In this document: in pieces, positions 25,801 to 40,800 of the stretch
Layout of the letters: every line of letters starts with the position of its first letter
How positions within the stretch are numbered: position 1 is the first letter of the stretch
Origin: Bombyx mori
Lineage: Eukaryota > Arthropoda > Insecta > Lepidoptera > Bombycidae
Direction: 5' to 3'
Length of the DNA stretch: 64,000 bases
NCBI RefSeq assembly: GCF_030269925.1
Contig: NC_085121.1
Span: 10,867,501-10,931,500 of the forward strand
Notes under the pieces: generated by a model
What the model was told of the DNA's origin: nothing
Seen by the model: only the letters and a program-made list of their open reading frames with translations
Databases searched by the model: none
Program-made: the position numbers and the translations under genes

Positions 25801-28800
25801 AACTTTCAATTTATGTTCTTTCTGTAACACAACGTTAATCTCAAAATTATTAACATATATATTATGGTAGGCAGCGGCTTGGCTCCGCCCCTGGCGTTGC
25901 TGATGTCCATGAGCGACGATGACCACTTACCATCAGGTGGGCCGTATGCTCGTCTGCCTACAAAGGCAATAAAAAATAAATAAATAAACATACATATGAC
26001 TATAGAACTACAATATTTTCTAGAAAATACCCTTCTCGTACAGAATAGATTTTAAATAGACTTTATTAGGTCATATTCAAATAATATGATCATTAAACAA
26101 GATTTAAAACGACCATGAATGATGATGTCAACAAGGAAGCAGACATTATAATTTCGAATATTTGTATATAAGGTTTCCTTTAACGACAACTGTTCTGTGA
26201 TTTCAAAGACACTAATTTTTTGTTGTATGTGTCTCCCTCTAGAATAGCACCACCGCATCTCTTCTCTTGGATGTCGTGAAAGGCAAGTAAGGGATTCACT
26301 GGATAATGGGCAGCAGCGTTCTATGAGTCCACCTACCAATCTACTTTACCTACCTATGCTACAATCTGTACCTACAGTTGAGTTCGTCGTAAGCTGCGGA
26401 CTATAGTAAAAAAAATTCACAAGATATCTAAATATTCATACGTGAAGAAAAAACTGTGTACCCCTTTTTACGAAAATTGTGTGGACAGAGGACTATGAAA
26501 TTTCCCACACTTATAGAGAATATAGAGTTATGTATAAAGTAACCATGTATTTGACACACACACACACACACACCCATACTATATACTCTTTTGTTTATTG
26601 TTAAAGTCTGTGGTCAAATTCAGAATAGGTTAATATTGTTTGTCTTCAATATTATTTATCTATAGTGTAGCCTTGGCGAAATTTGTTATTATAGACGTCG
26701 TATGATTTTCTTTCACAATAGATCCTTTATAATGTTCAAACTTATAATTAAATTAATTTTAGTCGAATTTCGACTACCAGTCGGCCACTAGTAATTATTT
26801 ATAGCCGATCCGGTGGACCGAATGGTAAACAGTCGACGTCGCCCTAAACACATCATAAAAGTTAAATTAAGTAAAAATAAGACATGACTTGAAGGTCTTA
26901 GTTTCCAGGTCATAAAATTCCTTTAAAAAAAAACCACCGGTATGTCTCAAGAGTGAGTATACTTACAATTATGACATCGTCGGTCGCGAGACAGGCGGGG
27001 TCGTCTCGCCGTTCCCAGCACGCGTCGACCCAGGAGCGCGCGAGCACGGGCAGGCCGAACCCGGACGCGTACCTGTACTTCTCGCCCGTAGCTGCGGCCG
27101 CGATCAGGTGCGTCACCTTGCTCGACATGTCCTTACGGATCGAGCCGCCCATGTAGTGTATTAACGTTATCAGGTACGTCTGTCAACATTCAACAACTCT
27201 ATTAATGTTTGACATTACCAAATTTTTTTACACGCTTTATATTAGCTTCACTTGTATGTATGTTTGTAACTGACTCCTTTAGACGCGATTTCGACCCATT
27301 TTAATCGGCCAGATTTCATTCAAACTTTGTAGATTTATCGACGACCGATGACAACACACTAATTTGATAATTAATATTATAAAGCTGAAAAGTTTGTTTG
27401 TTTGAACGCGCTAATCTCAGGAACTCTTGGTGCGATTTGAAAAAATATTTCAGGGTTAGATAACTAATTTACTGAGGAAGGCAATAAATAGGCTATATAA
27501 CATCACGGTAAGGCCATACAAGTGGAGCACCAATAAAGAATGTTTCAAAATAGAGGTTTAAATAGCTCCTTAACATTCTATAATTCAAAAATATTTTCAC
27601 TTTCTACGTAAATGAAGTGGGGGTAAAATTTAGCGTTATGCCAAAGTAACTGTTCCACGCGAACGGAGTCGCGGGCAAAAGCTAGTTAGCTTATTTGCCG
27701 TTTCTCTATACCCATGCCATACCATAAGGTAGTACCCTATACCGTCGCGTATATACGTAAATTTTGTTTCTAGCACATGTAACTTCAGCTAATTTTATAT
27801 AGGAGTAAAAACTTAATTTATAAAAATAAAAGTCTATGCGTATGCGACACATGTTCGCATCGGTATCTACCTTCCTTAAAGACTCCGAAAACGGCAGGAC
27901 AGAATTCAGATTTAGATGAGATTCTCAGGAAACCTTCAGATTGACCTTACGAGTGATCTTGTATGATTTGGTAGCGCTCGGATCAAAGTTAAATAAAAGA
28001 TCGTTCCGCAAACCTGATCGCGTTTAACTAGTAAGTAATAAACTAAAAACACGCTGTTATGGCAAGCCGAAGTAAAAAAATTATATTTTTTTTACCCTAT
28101 TGATCCTGGTCAACAGTTTAGGGCAAAGTAGTAAAAATATTGTGATATCATCGGTCCTTGGTACGCGTGTACATCTTCAAATTGGTAAAAACGAACATTG
28201 GCATTTGTTACATCAGTATAGATTATTTTGTTGGTACAGTTTTTATTTTTATTGCTTAGATGGGTGGACGAGCTCACAGCCCACCTAGTGTTAAGTGGTT
28301 ACTGGAGCCATAGACATCTACAACGTAAATGCGCCACCCACCTTGAGATATAAGTTCTAAGGTCTCACGGCTGCCCCACCCTTCAAACCGAAACGCATTA
28401 CTGCTTCCCGGCAGAAATAGGCAGGGTGGTGGTACCTACCCCTGCGGACTCCCAAGAGATCCTATCACTAGTTTTTCAAAATACTTACAAGTTCATCCTT
28501 TTTCCTAAATCCGGAGAAACATATGACGGCGCCCCGCATGGCCAACGAGTAGAGCGGCCGTGCATTTGCTGGAGGAGGCTCGTCGCGTTCCGCCAGTTGC
28601 AGAACTGCAGTCGGTCCCAACACTCTGTTTACAAAACATTTTCAAGTTCAATTGCGATTTTTATTTATTAAATCTAAAAAAAAGTCTTAATGAAGTCATC
28701 GTGGCCTAAAGGATAGGACGTCCGGTCCATTCGTGTTGAGCGATGCACTGGGTGTTCGAATCCCAGGCGGGTACCAATTTTTCTAATGAAATACGTACTC

Positions 28801-31800
28801 AACAAATGTTCACTGTTGACTTCCACGGTGAAGGAATAACATCGTGTAATAAAAATCAAACCCGCAAATTTTAATTTGCGTAATTACTGGTGGTAGAACC
28901 TCTAGTAAGTCCGCGCGAGTAGGTACCACCTCCTTCCCTATTTCTGCTGTGAAGCAGTAATGCTTTTCGGTTTGAAGGGTGGAGCAGCCGTTGTAACTAT
29001 ACTTGAGACCTAAGAACTTATATCTCAAGATGGGTGGCGCATTTACGTCGTAGATGTCTATGGGCCCCGGTAACCACTTCACAACAGGTGGGCTGTGAGC
29101 TCGTCCACCCATCTAAGCAATAAAAATATATATATTAAAATTCAAAATACATATACTTAATATTATATCTACTTCTATTATAAAATAACGTGAATGTCTC
29201 TATTTGTTTACTACTTGTTACACTATGAATTACTCTAGAATTTATCGCAAATGAACATTCTCAGAAAACAGCATTCATTCTTATTAATTCAATTATAGAA
29301 GACAAAACTACTTTGGATTAAGTGAAAGAAAATCATAATATTTAATGTTTACGCTGGAATAAATAAAGCACTTCCTAGATATTTTAGTTTGTGTACACGC
29401 ATTTCTGTTGAATCCGTTTCGAAAGCGAAAAAAAAATATGTATATTTGTAGAATAATTTTATTAATAGGGAACACGATTTGTTCCCGGAGACATGAATTA
29501 AAACGTTCGTGGATACAGTGGGCGTTAGTTAGTGCGTGACGTTGTTCGAATGGTTCTTCGGATCAAACATGAACGCTGGGTGCGCCACTCGACGCGTCGT
29601 GTCGGTTGGGGCAGCCAGCTCGTGACGTCACTTACATATCAATACGTACTGTCACACTACAGGGCTAACGTACGTACGTGTCTTTTTAGAAATAGTTTGT
29701 GACTTACATTTGAATTCAAAGAATTTATAAACAATCACGGTACCAAGTTGATCGATTTCCACAGGCTTATATGGGTCTTCAGATTAGATTCATCATCAAT
29801 TCTCCGGTTTTTCAGTATTATAAAAGAATGAAATTGCGGTTTTCACTTAGTGAAATACATCACGTGAATGTGAAGTGCGTAAGAAAAAGCGCAATTTAAT
29901 ACATTTCAAACTAAAATTAATAAGTAGTCTACGGGTCGACCGCTTTTAATTGCTGCTTTACGCCGGTGAACTCTTGACTCCATCAATTTTTGACATGTCG
30001 CACGAGAAAAACAGTCCCATTCTTCTACGTAGTCATACAGCTCTGTTAAATAGCCATGTCGATTTGAAACCCTTTTGTTAGACTTCGCACTAAAGATGCT
30101 CTATTGCTATGTATATATTATTATGCAGTAAGGAAAAGTTTTGCGTTACTGAGAGAAATACAAAAAAATGCATACAAATATATTCGATAGCCTGAGAAAA
30201 AAATTAATTTAAATAAGCTCTCATAATTACAAGACCACCAATGCCTTTGATACGTTTTTATTGTGTAATACAGTGTTTGTTCTTAATTTAATCATTAAAT
30301 ATCCCTAAATTGAGTTCCAAATCCTTTGAATTCCTTAGAAGTCACATATTTATATCTTGTTTTACTTATGTTTTTATGATATACAGTTTTATGTTTTTCC
30401 TGTACAAAAGAAGCATATTTAACACGCGCTGTAATGCTTTAGGAAATATCACTGTATCAGAATAACTGCACTTTTCATTGGGCATTCACTACCCATCTAC
30501 CATGGCAATCTAAGTTAGTAATCTAGTAAGCTTATCTAGTAAACTAATCTGATGTTTTCCGTAATTGAGATAAGTATTTATGGTTAAAATTGAAAGTAAA
30601 CAATAAAATTATGAATACATTTTTTGTTGTTTAATTCTAGGCACTGCGGCGCCGTGTAACCATAAGATGTCCTAACTCAAAAACATTGAGTTGAAAAACA
30701 AACCATAGCTGAAAGCTTCTTGGAAATTTTATTAGTCAGCTCTCCAACATTCAGCATATAAAAATATTGTTTTCTAATATTTACTGGTACGAGTATTATG
30801 GATTACTGACATGTCCTCTATTTTCTTTATTTCTGATCTACGAGTAATACCATGAACCAACAAGTATCTCCAGATTATAATGTTATATTTTTTCTTTTGT
30901 CTTATGTTCAAGGCGCGATTACCAAAACGAAGCCAGGAATGCAATTCTTTTTACCAACGATTTACTTCTCAAACAGTCTCTTTGTTCAATTCGATTCGTT
31001 TGAAGTATTTACGCTCGATTTAATTCCAAAGATGCTCGGATTTAAATCGTATGTTCCTTTAACAGAAGCGTATTCTGTTGGCAAACCTTCGAAACAATTC
31101 TGTCTCAGTAAGATGGGCTTCTCATAATCACGTAGAAATAATGATATTATTGTTATTAAATAATATTTAAAAAATTCGACATTAAATAACATCTGAACTC
31201 ATACAACACGCGAGATGCAAGATATTCTAGGTACATAGTATACGTGATGGCAAAAACGCCGTCAGTCTTGAATAGTTTTATACATATATAACTTGCGAAA
31301 TATACGGTAGTCAGTAGGACCATACAGGGCCTCCACAACCCTAAAGGTTCCGAGATTGGAATGGCAAATATCTAAGGATACCAACCTCTGACAGCTTATA
31401 AAGCATTGCTTTCTAAACAAAGATCATAATGGTCTTAGAAACAACAACAAGAATTTCATTTTAACACGCTAAAGCAAGCAAAATCTTCGAACGTTCATAT
31501 AAAAGATCAGTTTCAAACACATCGATGTGTACCGTGAATTTTTTTAGTTTCTCGCATGTTTGTCACCAGGCTCTCATGAAGCACTTTTCATACGTTCAAA
31601 AAACGACATCAACTTAGTTGATTGAAGACTCAAGAGAGTCCACGTGCTACCCTAAGGCGAGACGAAGCATTGGCTCTATCCCTCCAAACCATAAACTCTC
31701 GCAACTCACCTGATTGGCGACTGATCGCAGGTGTTAAAGTAGAAAAAAAAAAAACTTAGTTGATTAAGATCCCTAATGGGTTAGAAGAGAATGACACGGC

Positions 31801-34800
31801 TAACGGTATACTCATTATTAGTGCTACGAGGGCTGCACTAAAAGTATCGGGAATGGAATATTTCCACTGTTCCTGTCATATTAAAATCTTTTTAATTGAA
31901 AACTCCTTGGTTTTAAAAATCGAATACCATTTATTTATTTTAAAAAAGATTCTCGGTCTTGTCACGAGGTTTTGTCAAACTTGTTTAGTCGTTGAGAAAA
32001 TGGAATTGACTCGAGAAAATTCAAGAGCGATGATTTATTATGACTTTCGAAGTGGTTTAACACAAAAACAGTGTGTTGACCGGATGATTTCTGCATTTGG
32101 TGATGAAGCCCCATCCAAAACCACAATTTATCGCTGGTTTGCTGAGTTTCAACGTGGACGTGTCAAGCTCAGTGATGATCCCCGTCAAGGTCGTCCAAAA
32201 ACTGCAGTCACCCAAGAAAACGTTGATGCTGTGCGTAAGCTGATTGAGGAAGATCGACATGTGACATACCGCGAAATTCAGGCAACTTTAGACATTGGCA
32301 TGAGTCAAATACAAATAATCTTGCATGAACAATTAGGTGTAAAAAAGTTGTTTTCCCGATGGATACCGCATTCGCTCTGTGAAGAGCAAAAAGCGGCTCG
32401 CGTTACTTGGTGCGTCAGAACTCTCGAAAGATTCCACGCAGGATCCTCAAATGCTGTATACAACATTGTATCAGGTGGCGAATCCTGGATATACGCGTAC
32501 GAACCCGAAACAAAAAACCAGTCACGAGTTTGGGTGTTCGAAAATGAGTTAAAGCCAACAAAAATTGTTCGTTTACGGAGTGTTGCAAAAAAATTGTGGC
32601 CACGTATGTCTCCAAAACCGGCCATGTTACGACTATTCCTCTTGAGGGACAAAGAACGGTTAATGCAGAATGGTATGCTAGCATTCGTTTGCCACAGGTC
32701 ATTTCTGAACTCCGTAAAGAGAACTGCAACCGCCGCATCATCCTCCATCACGACAATGCGAGTTCTCACACCGCGCACAGAACAAAAGAGTTTTTAGAGC
32801 AAGAAAACATAGAATTATTAGACCATCCGCCGTACAGCCCCGACCTAAGCCCTAATGATTTCTATACTTTCCCTAAAATAAAGAATAAATTGCGTGGACA
32901 GAGATTTTCATCACCTGAAGAAGCTGTGGACGCCTACAAAACGGCCATTTTGGAGACCCCAACTTCCGAATGGAATGGTTGCTTCAATGATTGGTTCCAT
33001 CGTATGGAAAAATGTGTCAAATTTCGCGGAGAATACTTCGAAAAGCAATAAATACATTTTTATAATATATAAAAATACATTTTTATAATATATATAATAT
33101 ATAAAATATATATATAATATTTTAATAATAATAAATACAATATCCATTAAGATTTACTTATGTAACAGGTGAAGTGTTTTTAGTTTTTGCTTTTAAACAA
33201 ATAGTAATACAACTAAAAAAAAATTCTTACAGATCACATTGTGGCGGTATAGAATCTGGAGTTTTTAATTCAACTTGAAAAGGTGCGTCTTGGAAAGGTT
33301 CCTCATCCTCTGTGGTAACTGGTATCCGCGTGGGGCCCATTTTATTTTCACTAGCAATCACGCACTAATCCAATATGAATTCCACAATCTCACGACACAC
33401 TGATACCATTCACCAGCACTATTTGACATTGCCGCGCAAATAGCTAATTGGTTTCACAGAATTTCGAGATTAATAGTCGTTCACTAGCAGCAGTTCGTGA
33501 TATTTCGAAAACATTAAAACAGTAATGTTAGCTAGCGATAGTCGCGAAAACAAAGACAGGCGGCAAGCACGTTATGCGTTTCACGTTAGATTGAAAAGCA
33601 GTCTTGAGGAATGTGAGGCCGAAAATAGCAAGGAGCGTCGCGCGGCCACAAGGGCGACCCTCGCGGTACGTCGTGTTCTCTGTACACGCACCTTTATTTA
33701 CATTCATCATTACATGAAATACATTCGGGCATCATACAGTTTATTGCATAAAAGGTTTCGCGTAAATAAACAAAGGCAAATTTATGTTCAGGGCGGAATC
33801 TCGTTTGTTGTTTATCAAACTACACACGGGTAAACAATTTGGTGCGGTATACAACTGCACGTACATATTTGACGTTTTACACAAATGAACGTTGCACCAT
33901 TTCGATTTCGTCAGATCAACGGCCTTGCAGCTTTTATGAAAAAAATCACACACGGATCACGCGCTCGTGAAACTTAAACAAGTTAAATAAATGGTCATGT
34001 ATTTATTAAAGGAACTAAAACGTGTATTTTTTTTTCTTATATCATAAAATGTTGAACCCAAGCGGTAGATAATAATCGATACATGAACCAATCTATACCT
34101 TGGCCACCAACATTTTCATTGCAATGCAAATTAACTGAAATATTGATGGAGTTTTCTCAACGGCCGATTATAGCCTCACCGAACGATTATAATTTATATA
34201 GATAATTAGTTTCGGCACAAAAATAATATGTTTATAATTTATAAAGATAATTAGTTTCGGCACAAAAATAATATGTATCTCAGTCATGGACCTTAAATTC
34301 GTTCAACGAAATTTTCGTGCTACGTTTTAATGAACATGAACCAACAATAGGGTTACCAACTTTTATTTATTTTATTTATTCAACTTCATGTACAAAGGTA
34401 CAATGGCGGACTTAATGCTTGAGGCATTCTTTACCAGTATCTTACTTTTAGTAAGATACTTTGAGCTTTTTAACTATACATTTATAAAAAGTATGGCAAA
34501 TGATTACTGTAATTGTTTGTGACCCTATTTCTCATCCTACCACTGAGCTTTTATTAAAGTTAATCTCTTTCTGTAAATGCAAAAAAGTAACTATACACAT
34601 ACTTTAAAATTTTTATTTTTAATATTTGGCTTCAAATTTTTGAGTGACCGAAAATGAACATTAATTTGCTTGCTTTATTTCATATGAATAGTAAACAGCT
34701 TAAATGAATGAAACATAATAACGGCCCTAACTGACACGTGGAAGGATACTATCTAGAAGGTCACTCACTGTTCATTAACGGGTTTGTAGTAGTGTTTGTA

Positions 34801-37800
34801 ACAAAAAGCGTCGATGTAGAGTAGGGAATTCTCACGAACGCACAATAGTGACGGTATACTTTATAAGAAAAGCTTTAATGTTTATTCATAACACTATTAG
34901 AAATATTCACGGCTAATATTATATTGAATTTGAAAAAAAAACAATAATTTGAAATGTAACATTTAATTTGGTCATCGTGAATTATATGAAATATTTATAC
35001 AAATCAATATGCCTAACATAGTAGCTGTAATAAACGTTCTCGTTGGAATTTAATGAAGGCAAATGTACAACGTCAACGATAAGAGGTAGCCAAACCATCA
35101 ATCAGATATCAAACTCGCGGAATATCGCAGTTTCAACTACAACATTCCATCGTTCAAATAAAGATACCGTCGCACACAGATTAAAGGATGCTCGTCTCCT
35201 ATTTAAATAGAGAAATAAAAAGTTTCAATGAAAATCTTCAACAATTTTTTTTTTTAATTGCCCTTGTAGGCAGACGAGCATACGGCCCACCTGGTGGTGA
35301 GTGGTTACCGTCGCCCATGGACTTTAGTAATCCTCCTGGCTGAGCCTTTGCTCGCCCACCTGTCCTGGTGAAGCTGGAAAGGCCTCCGGGCCACCAGTAA
35401 TCTTTCAATCATAAAAAAAAAACTTTAGCAATGCCAGGGGCAGAGCCAAGCCGCTGCCTACCTGACCTGCCTATTTTATACGGATAGAACTATGTTATGC
35501 GTGAGCATCGATTTCCTCCTTCGAAATACATATACATACCGAACATATAGGGAATATACAATGTACAGAGACATGTTAATGAGACGTTATTGACATTAAA
35601 ATTTATTTTGGCAACGTTCTTAGTTACTTTGCTAGACTTAATGAGCGCGCGTCGGATGTTTTGTACAAGTTTACGTTTAATACACGTTTTTGTGTTGAAA
35701 AACCGATGTTCACACTTATATGACAGCTACCGGTGACGTTGATCTATTCTAAAATAGCAGTCATTAACCAGAACAATTTTGCTTTAGTTCCGTCTCGAAA
35801 CGAAAAAACTCATTAAAACCAAGTGTATGTGGTCAATACGCAGCAAAAATTAGATTTAAGTAATATTCTGAAAAATAATAATAATTTAAGCTTAATAAAC
35901 GCACTAGTGGAATTGTAGTAAATTATCTCTACGTTGCAGACATTAATCTATTCTTTTTTTTTTTATTGCCCTTGTAAGCAGACGAGCATACCTGATGGTG
36001 AGTGGTTACCGTCGCCCATGAACTTCAGCAATGCCAGGGGCAGAGCCAAGCCGCTACCTACCGCTTAATACTCTCCACAAGCCTCGTTTGAAGAAGGACA
36101 TGTCATAGCGCTCGGGAAACAACGTTTTCTACGTAGTCTTCTATTATTATAGTAATTTAAGTTACTTTTTATTAACAGTTAAACACAAATGCTCATTTAC
36201 ACAGCACCATATTGTCGTTTGTTAGCTATTTAAATAGCCGACGAATAGCCGTTTAATAGAAAACGACGACCGTTCCTTTTTTTTATTAATAAAAAAAAGG
36301 AATGGCCGTCGTTTTCCTTAAATTTATGTATCAATATATAATAAATCATTTTATTAAGGCATTTCATTATACTCGTCTTTAAATGTAAAATGTATAAAAA
36401 AATAATTAAATCAACTAACAGAATTCTGAGTTGTCCACGCAAAGCGAATATTGGTGTACGTAGATAACATTTGTATCGCGCTCTTGAATGTTGGCGTCAT
36501 TGTACAAAAACTCCCACGATCGCGTGAAAAAAATACTATGTTTATAGCTGTAAAGCTTCGTCTAAGTTTTTTGTTTTCACTGGTTGACTTTTTTAAAGCT
36601 TAGATTTTTAGGAGCCAATGTTTCGATTTTTCAGTCAACACAAGGATAATATGTAAGGTATTAAGTAAGGTAAAGTATTATGCAAAAAATACTTTCTAAA
36701 TTGAATTATATCTTGATAAGCACTAACTACTAGTGTATTATGTTTACGCCAAGGATATTATTATTATGATAGCGCTATGTAAACTAATGTAACTTTCAGG
36801 TATGGCGTTCTGACCGTATACCTACTATAATTTCAAGAAAACATGACAAAAAATTGTGCTTGAATCAAAAAAGTATTAGAAAATTTTACGTGTTTATTTG
36901 AAGTACACTGACTTGTACTTCTGATTTGAAAGCCGAATGTTTTTAGAATGCTGAAAATGTGAAACGGTAAGAACGCAATCCTAGGTGTTACAAGAAAAGC
37001 ATAAATTATCAATAGTTGCTGTAGACTTAGGCTTACGAAGCCTAGTGGCAACGTTATGAGGGCGCCGAAATTGAAAATGTTCCTAATTTTAAAAGGTACT
37101 TAAACCAAAATATTTCGAAATAAATTAAGTTTTTCGTCAATCGTCAGACTGATGATTACTTTTATTTCTCTCACTGCAAGAAACTGTTAAAAATATCTAT
37201 ATAATGATATAGAGGGATTCGATAAGCTCATGAATTAATTTGATATAATTGTATTAATAGTCCACACCACTGAGGCTCAGTCATATTTTTAACAGTTGGG
37301 AGAGGCCTATGTCCAACAGTGGATGACGACGACTGTGGGCTGTTGATAATGATGATAATGATGAATTATTAATGGCATGTTTTCTATTTTTTACATAAAC
37401 ATATTTTAGCTTTGCTGTCTTTTCTTAAAAACATTGTTATCAAAAAGCGGCATATTAGCACGCACCTAGGGTACCATCACTATGAAAACCACTGGAAATT
37501 ATTGGGTGCTTTTTTTTCTCCCTACCTATTCTCTGGAAGCTTAGGGGGCTATTCCAGCTACGCTATTGCGTGCTCTATTTAGACCATTAACATTTTGAAT
37601 GGGTACTTTTGCCATTGCCAATAATTCAATTAAAATTTCTTACTATGCATAGAACAGTCGAAATCCACGCTCTTTAAAATAAAACTTACCTGTATTTGGC
37701 TCTGTGTGCTGTGTCGAAGAGTTCGCCTTCGAAGGGAGATGTGACGAGGTAACATGGCGGTGCAGTCGGTTGCAGCAGTGTCGGCAATGCATCGGGCTCC

Positions 37801-40800
37801 GGTGCCACCTCCACGATGCCGAGCCGTTCACAGGCGGCACGTACCCTTTCGCATTCCAAGCATGAACCATTCACATACACTACCGGATTCGACGAGCCTG
37901 CCGACCAATTCAGAAGTTAGCGGATACCACTGCCCGTTATGGATCATAGATTTCTTTTATGGAAATGAAAAATAGGATAATAGCAGTAACAATTAGGTAT
38001 GTTAAGGAAGTTTTTTTTTGCATTATACTTCGAATTACAATCTGATATTTTTTTATAGTCTTGTATGGATTTTCAAACATTTTCGATTTATTTGACCAAG
38101 AAGCAAAAGCCAAGTGAGTATTTTTACAAAGTGCATGTTTTTTGGAACAAGTTAATTCATAATTGATTTTGCATCAGGAAATTCATGAGCTATAAACACG
38201 ATTTATCTGATTAAATCCCCTTGAAAAGAAACAGATGTTGACAGCCAGCGCTTCCTTTGATCCTTCGAATATTCGCCAGATTTGCAAATCGAGTTACAAT
38301 ATGTGTAAGCCTGGGTCATTGACTTATGTTTAGATTTATTGAACCTAATTATTTGTATTTCTTTAATTGGAACGACAAGACCTTTTCGTTGCCCTTGAAG
38401 AAGAGCAGACTAGTATATGGGTCATCTGATAGTTAGTAGTATCCGTCGCGCATGGACATCAGTAATGGCAAAGGGACATCATTTTAAACCGCGTTTGAAT
38501 GACAGCTCATAGCACTCTGAAAACACCGGGCAATGAAGTTAATTCCAAAGCTCAGGGCCTATCCGGTGCTAATATGAGGTTGATGAGCCACGGTTACCAT
38601 TCACTATTAGGTGGGCTGTTAGCTCATTCGGCTTTTGTGGCAATAAAAAAACAAAATATTAATACCACCGATCTACTTGACATGAGATCAAACTATTAAT
38701 TAGTATTAGGACTTTAACACTCTTTAACCGGAAACGCATTGTAGCAAGAATGTAGTACAGAACAGTACCACAGTAGCACCAGCCTGTGCGTATTCAAAAT
38801 GCAACAACAGCTCACGATAAAAAATTAGAAGGCGAATTATGTAGAAGCAATGTACCAAATTCTAAAATCCCGCGCTTAAATGCTGTATTGTAGTACAATT
38901 TGCTATGGCTACTACACAGGTGCAGAATCCATTTAAATTTGGTAATACTAAATAAATTACTACATTTAACAAAAAAATTACAAAAAAAAAACGTACAACA
39001 CAATTTGAGGCTTTCTTTGTGGCACGCAAATGTTTTATCGATTGTCTCATTGCCGCGAATTTATTTTATTGTGAATGTGTATAAATTCGCATCCTAATTT
39101 TATTCGACTTTCTGTACTTTTCCAGTAAACAAACATATTTGAGACGTGTTTTATGAAAAGTAAAGCATACGAATTTGTATTTACCTGCTGTACTACAATT
39201 GGTACCAGATTTTCATGCGTTACGTATATAGTAAACATGTAATTAGATTTTTCATAGCCACTATTCACAGTTCGAAAGAAAATTTGAAAACATCATTTAA
39301 ATATCTTGTTATTGCACTACTTAGCCTCACACTTTAAAAATAAAATCAATTTATATGTACAAAGCAACCAAATCCATGCGTTTACATTTCTCACAAAATG
39401 AAAAAGCCCCGCTCTTACATGAAAGCGACACAAAACAGTCTTAACGTGAGTTTCGGTTGAAAATTATCATAAAAACTTTGAACACAAATAATAAATGTTT
39501 ACATGAAATCGTATTTATTATTGTTTTTTTTATAACTAAGGTATGTGATTCTACTAGTTGCGTATACTCGTAAAGTGGAAAGTCTTGATTGTATGACGGA
39601 TGTAACACCTTCTAAACTCTGAATGCCTCCGAGTAAAACTACGCAGACCTAGCCGTGCCGCTTAAGAATAAAATAGATAGGTAGGTAGTCAAAATAATAA
39701 AAGCGCGTCTTTTGGTACGAGTACACCGGGCGTCTTATCGTTTAGGCCATGACGACTTCGATCGAGTTTAAATAGTATAAGTGTAAAATTTCTTATATCA
39801 TATATTGGTTTGTTTAGCAATATTAGCATAAGGTTAACTTAACTACTTTAGTATTTACTTCGGTTTTCGCGATTTGTAGATATAATAGAACTATTTGTTA
39901 CATTAAGGTACTATTAATTCGTTCTGTGTGAACTCAAATATAAAATCTAGAAATATTTGTAAGTAGTGAAAAATAGAGGATAGTTAGCACAATATTCAAA
40001 TGTCGACGAATAACACCTTAGAAGTCCGTACTAGGAATACTGTAAAGTATTCGATACGTCGGAACTGATATAAAAAGCCTGAGCTTAAACAGTGAAAATA
40101 GTTTACCCTAAAAGTCTATGGTCGTAATCAGGTAGATCTAAGCAGCGAATCGTAATGAAAATGTTAGTTTTCTTAAAAAAAAACAATTTCTCAAGTTTCG
40201 ATCTTTTAAAAACGATTCAAAATAATATGCCAAAAAGTTTGATCTGAAAAATAAGGCATCACACAATGGGCTGCTGCACGTTTTTCAATTACTTAGATTT
40301 ATATTATTTACATACATTTCGTCGTAAAAGCTGTAATATTTTCATTTAAATAAAAGTCAATTGTCATGTTCATAACGGTGCCTCATTTGAAAACAACTCG
40401 ACCGATTAGGCTGATTTATTTTTCATTGTGTTCGTAATTTTCAAGACAAATTTTGTCTGTTTTTTTTTTGGAAAATCCAAACGCTTTTTTATACAATGAA
40501 CAATAGTCACAAATTAGTTATGCCTTTTTATATTTAATATGTTTATCTAAAACTATTTAACTCTTCCTTCCAACCTTCAAAAACTTTGGCGTAGGCCTAA
40601 CATTGTCCATGGGACCGAAACACGTGAGTCTTAGGTGAGAAAAAATAGTAATCGATATAAGTAAACATATCACAGTTAACAGTAGATGAATAGATGTCGG
40701 TCGAAGTAGGCCAGAATCATGAACCGGCAGATGACATCATATATGTATGTATGTAATATATTTATTCATAAAAAGTTACACTTAGATTCAAAACATGCCC

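Noticed and set aside
28689..28760. A tRNA gene (A- and B-box-like motifs), also at 44960, 48092 and 57205
   Set aside because: These are tRNA-derived SINE heads followed by SINE bodies and poly(A); a full cloverleaf cannot be formed.
30852..31127. 91-codon frame MNQQVSPDYN...
   Set aside because: AT-rich composition, no splice context and no recognisable motif; a chance frame.
33525..33833. 102-codon + frame MLASDSRENKDRRQ...
   Set aside because: The first part is basic and might be an exon, but the second half reads as intron-like AT sequence and there is no partner exon. Kept only as a note on the possible internal promoter.
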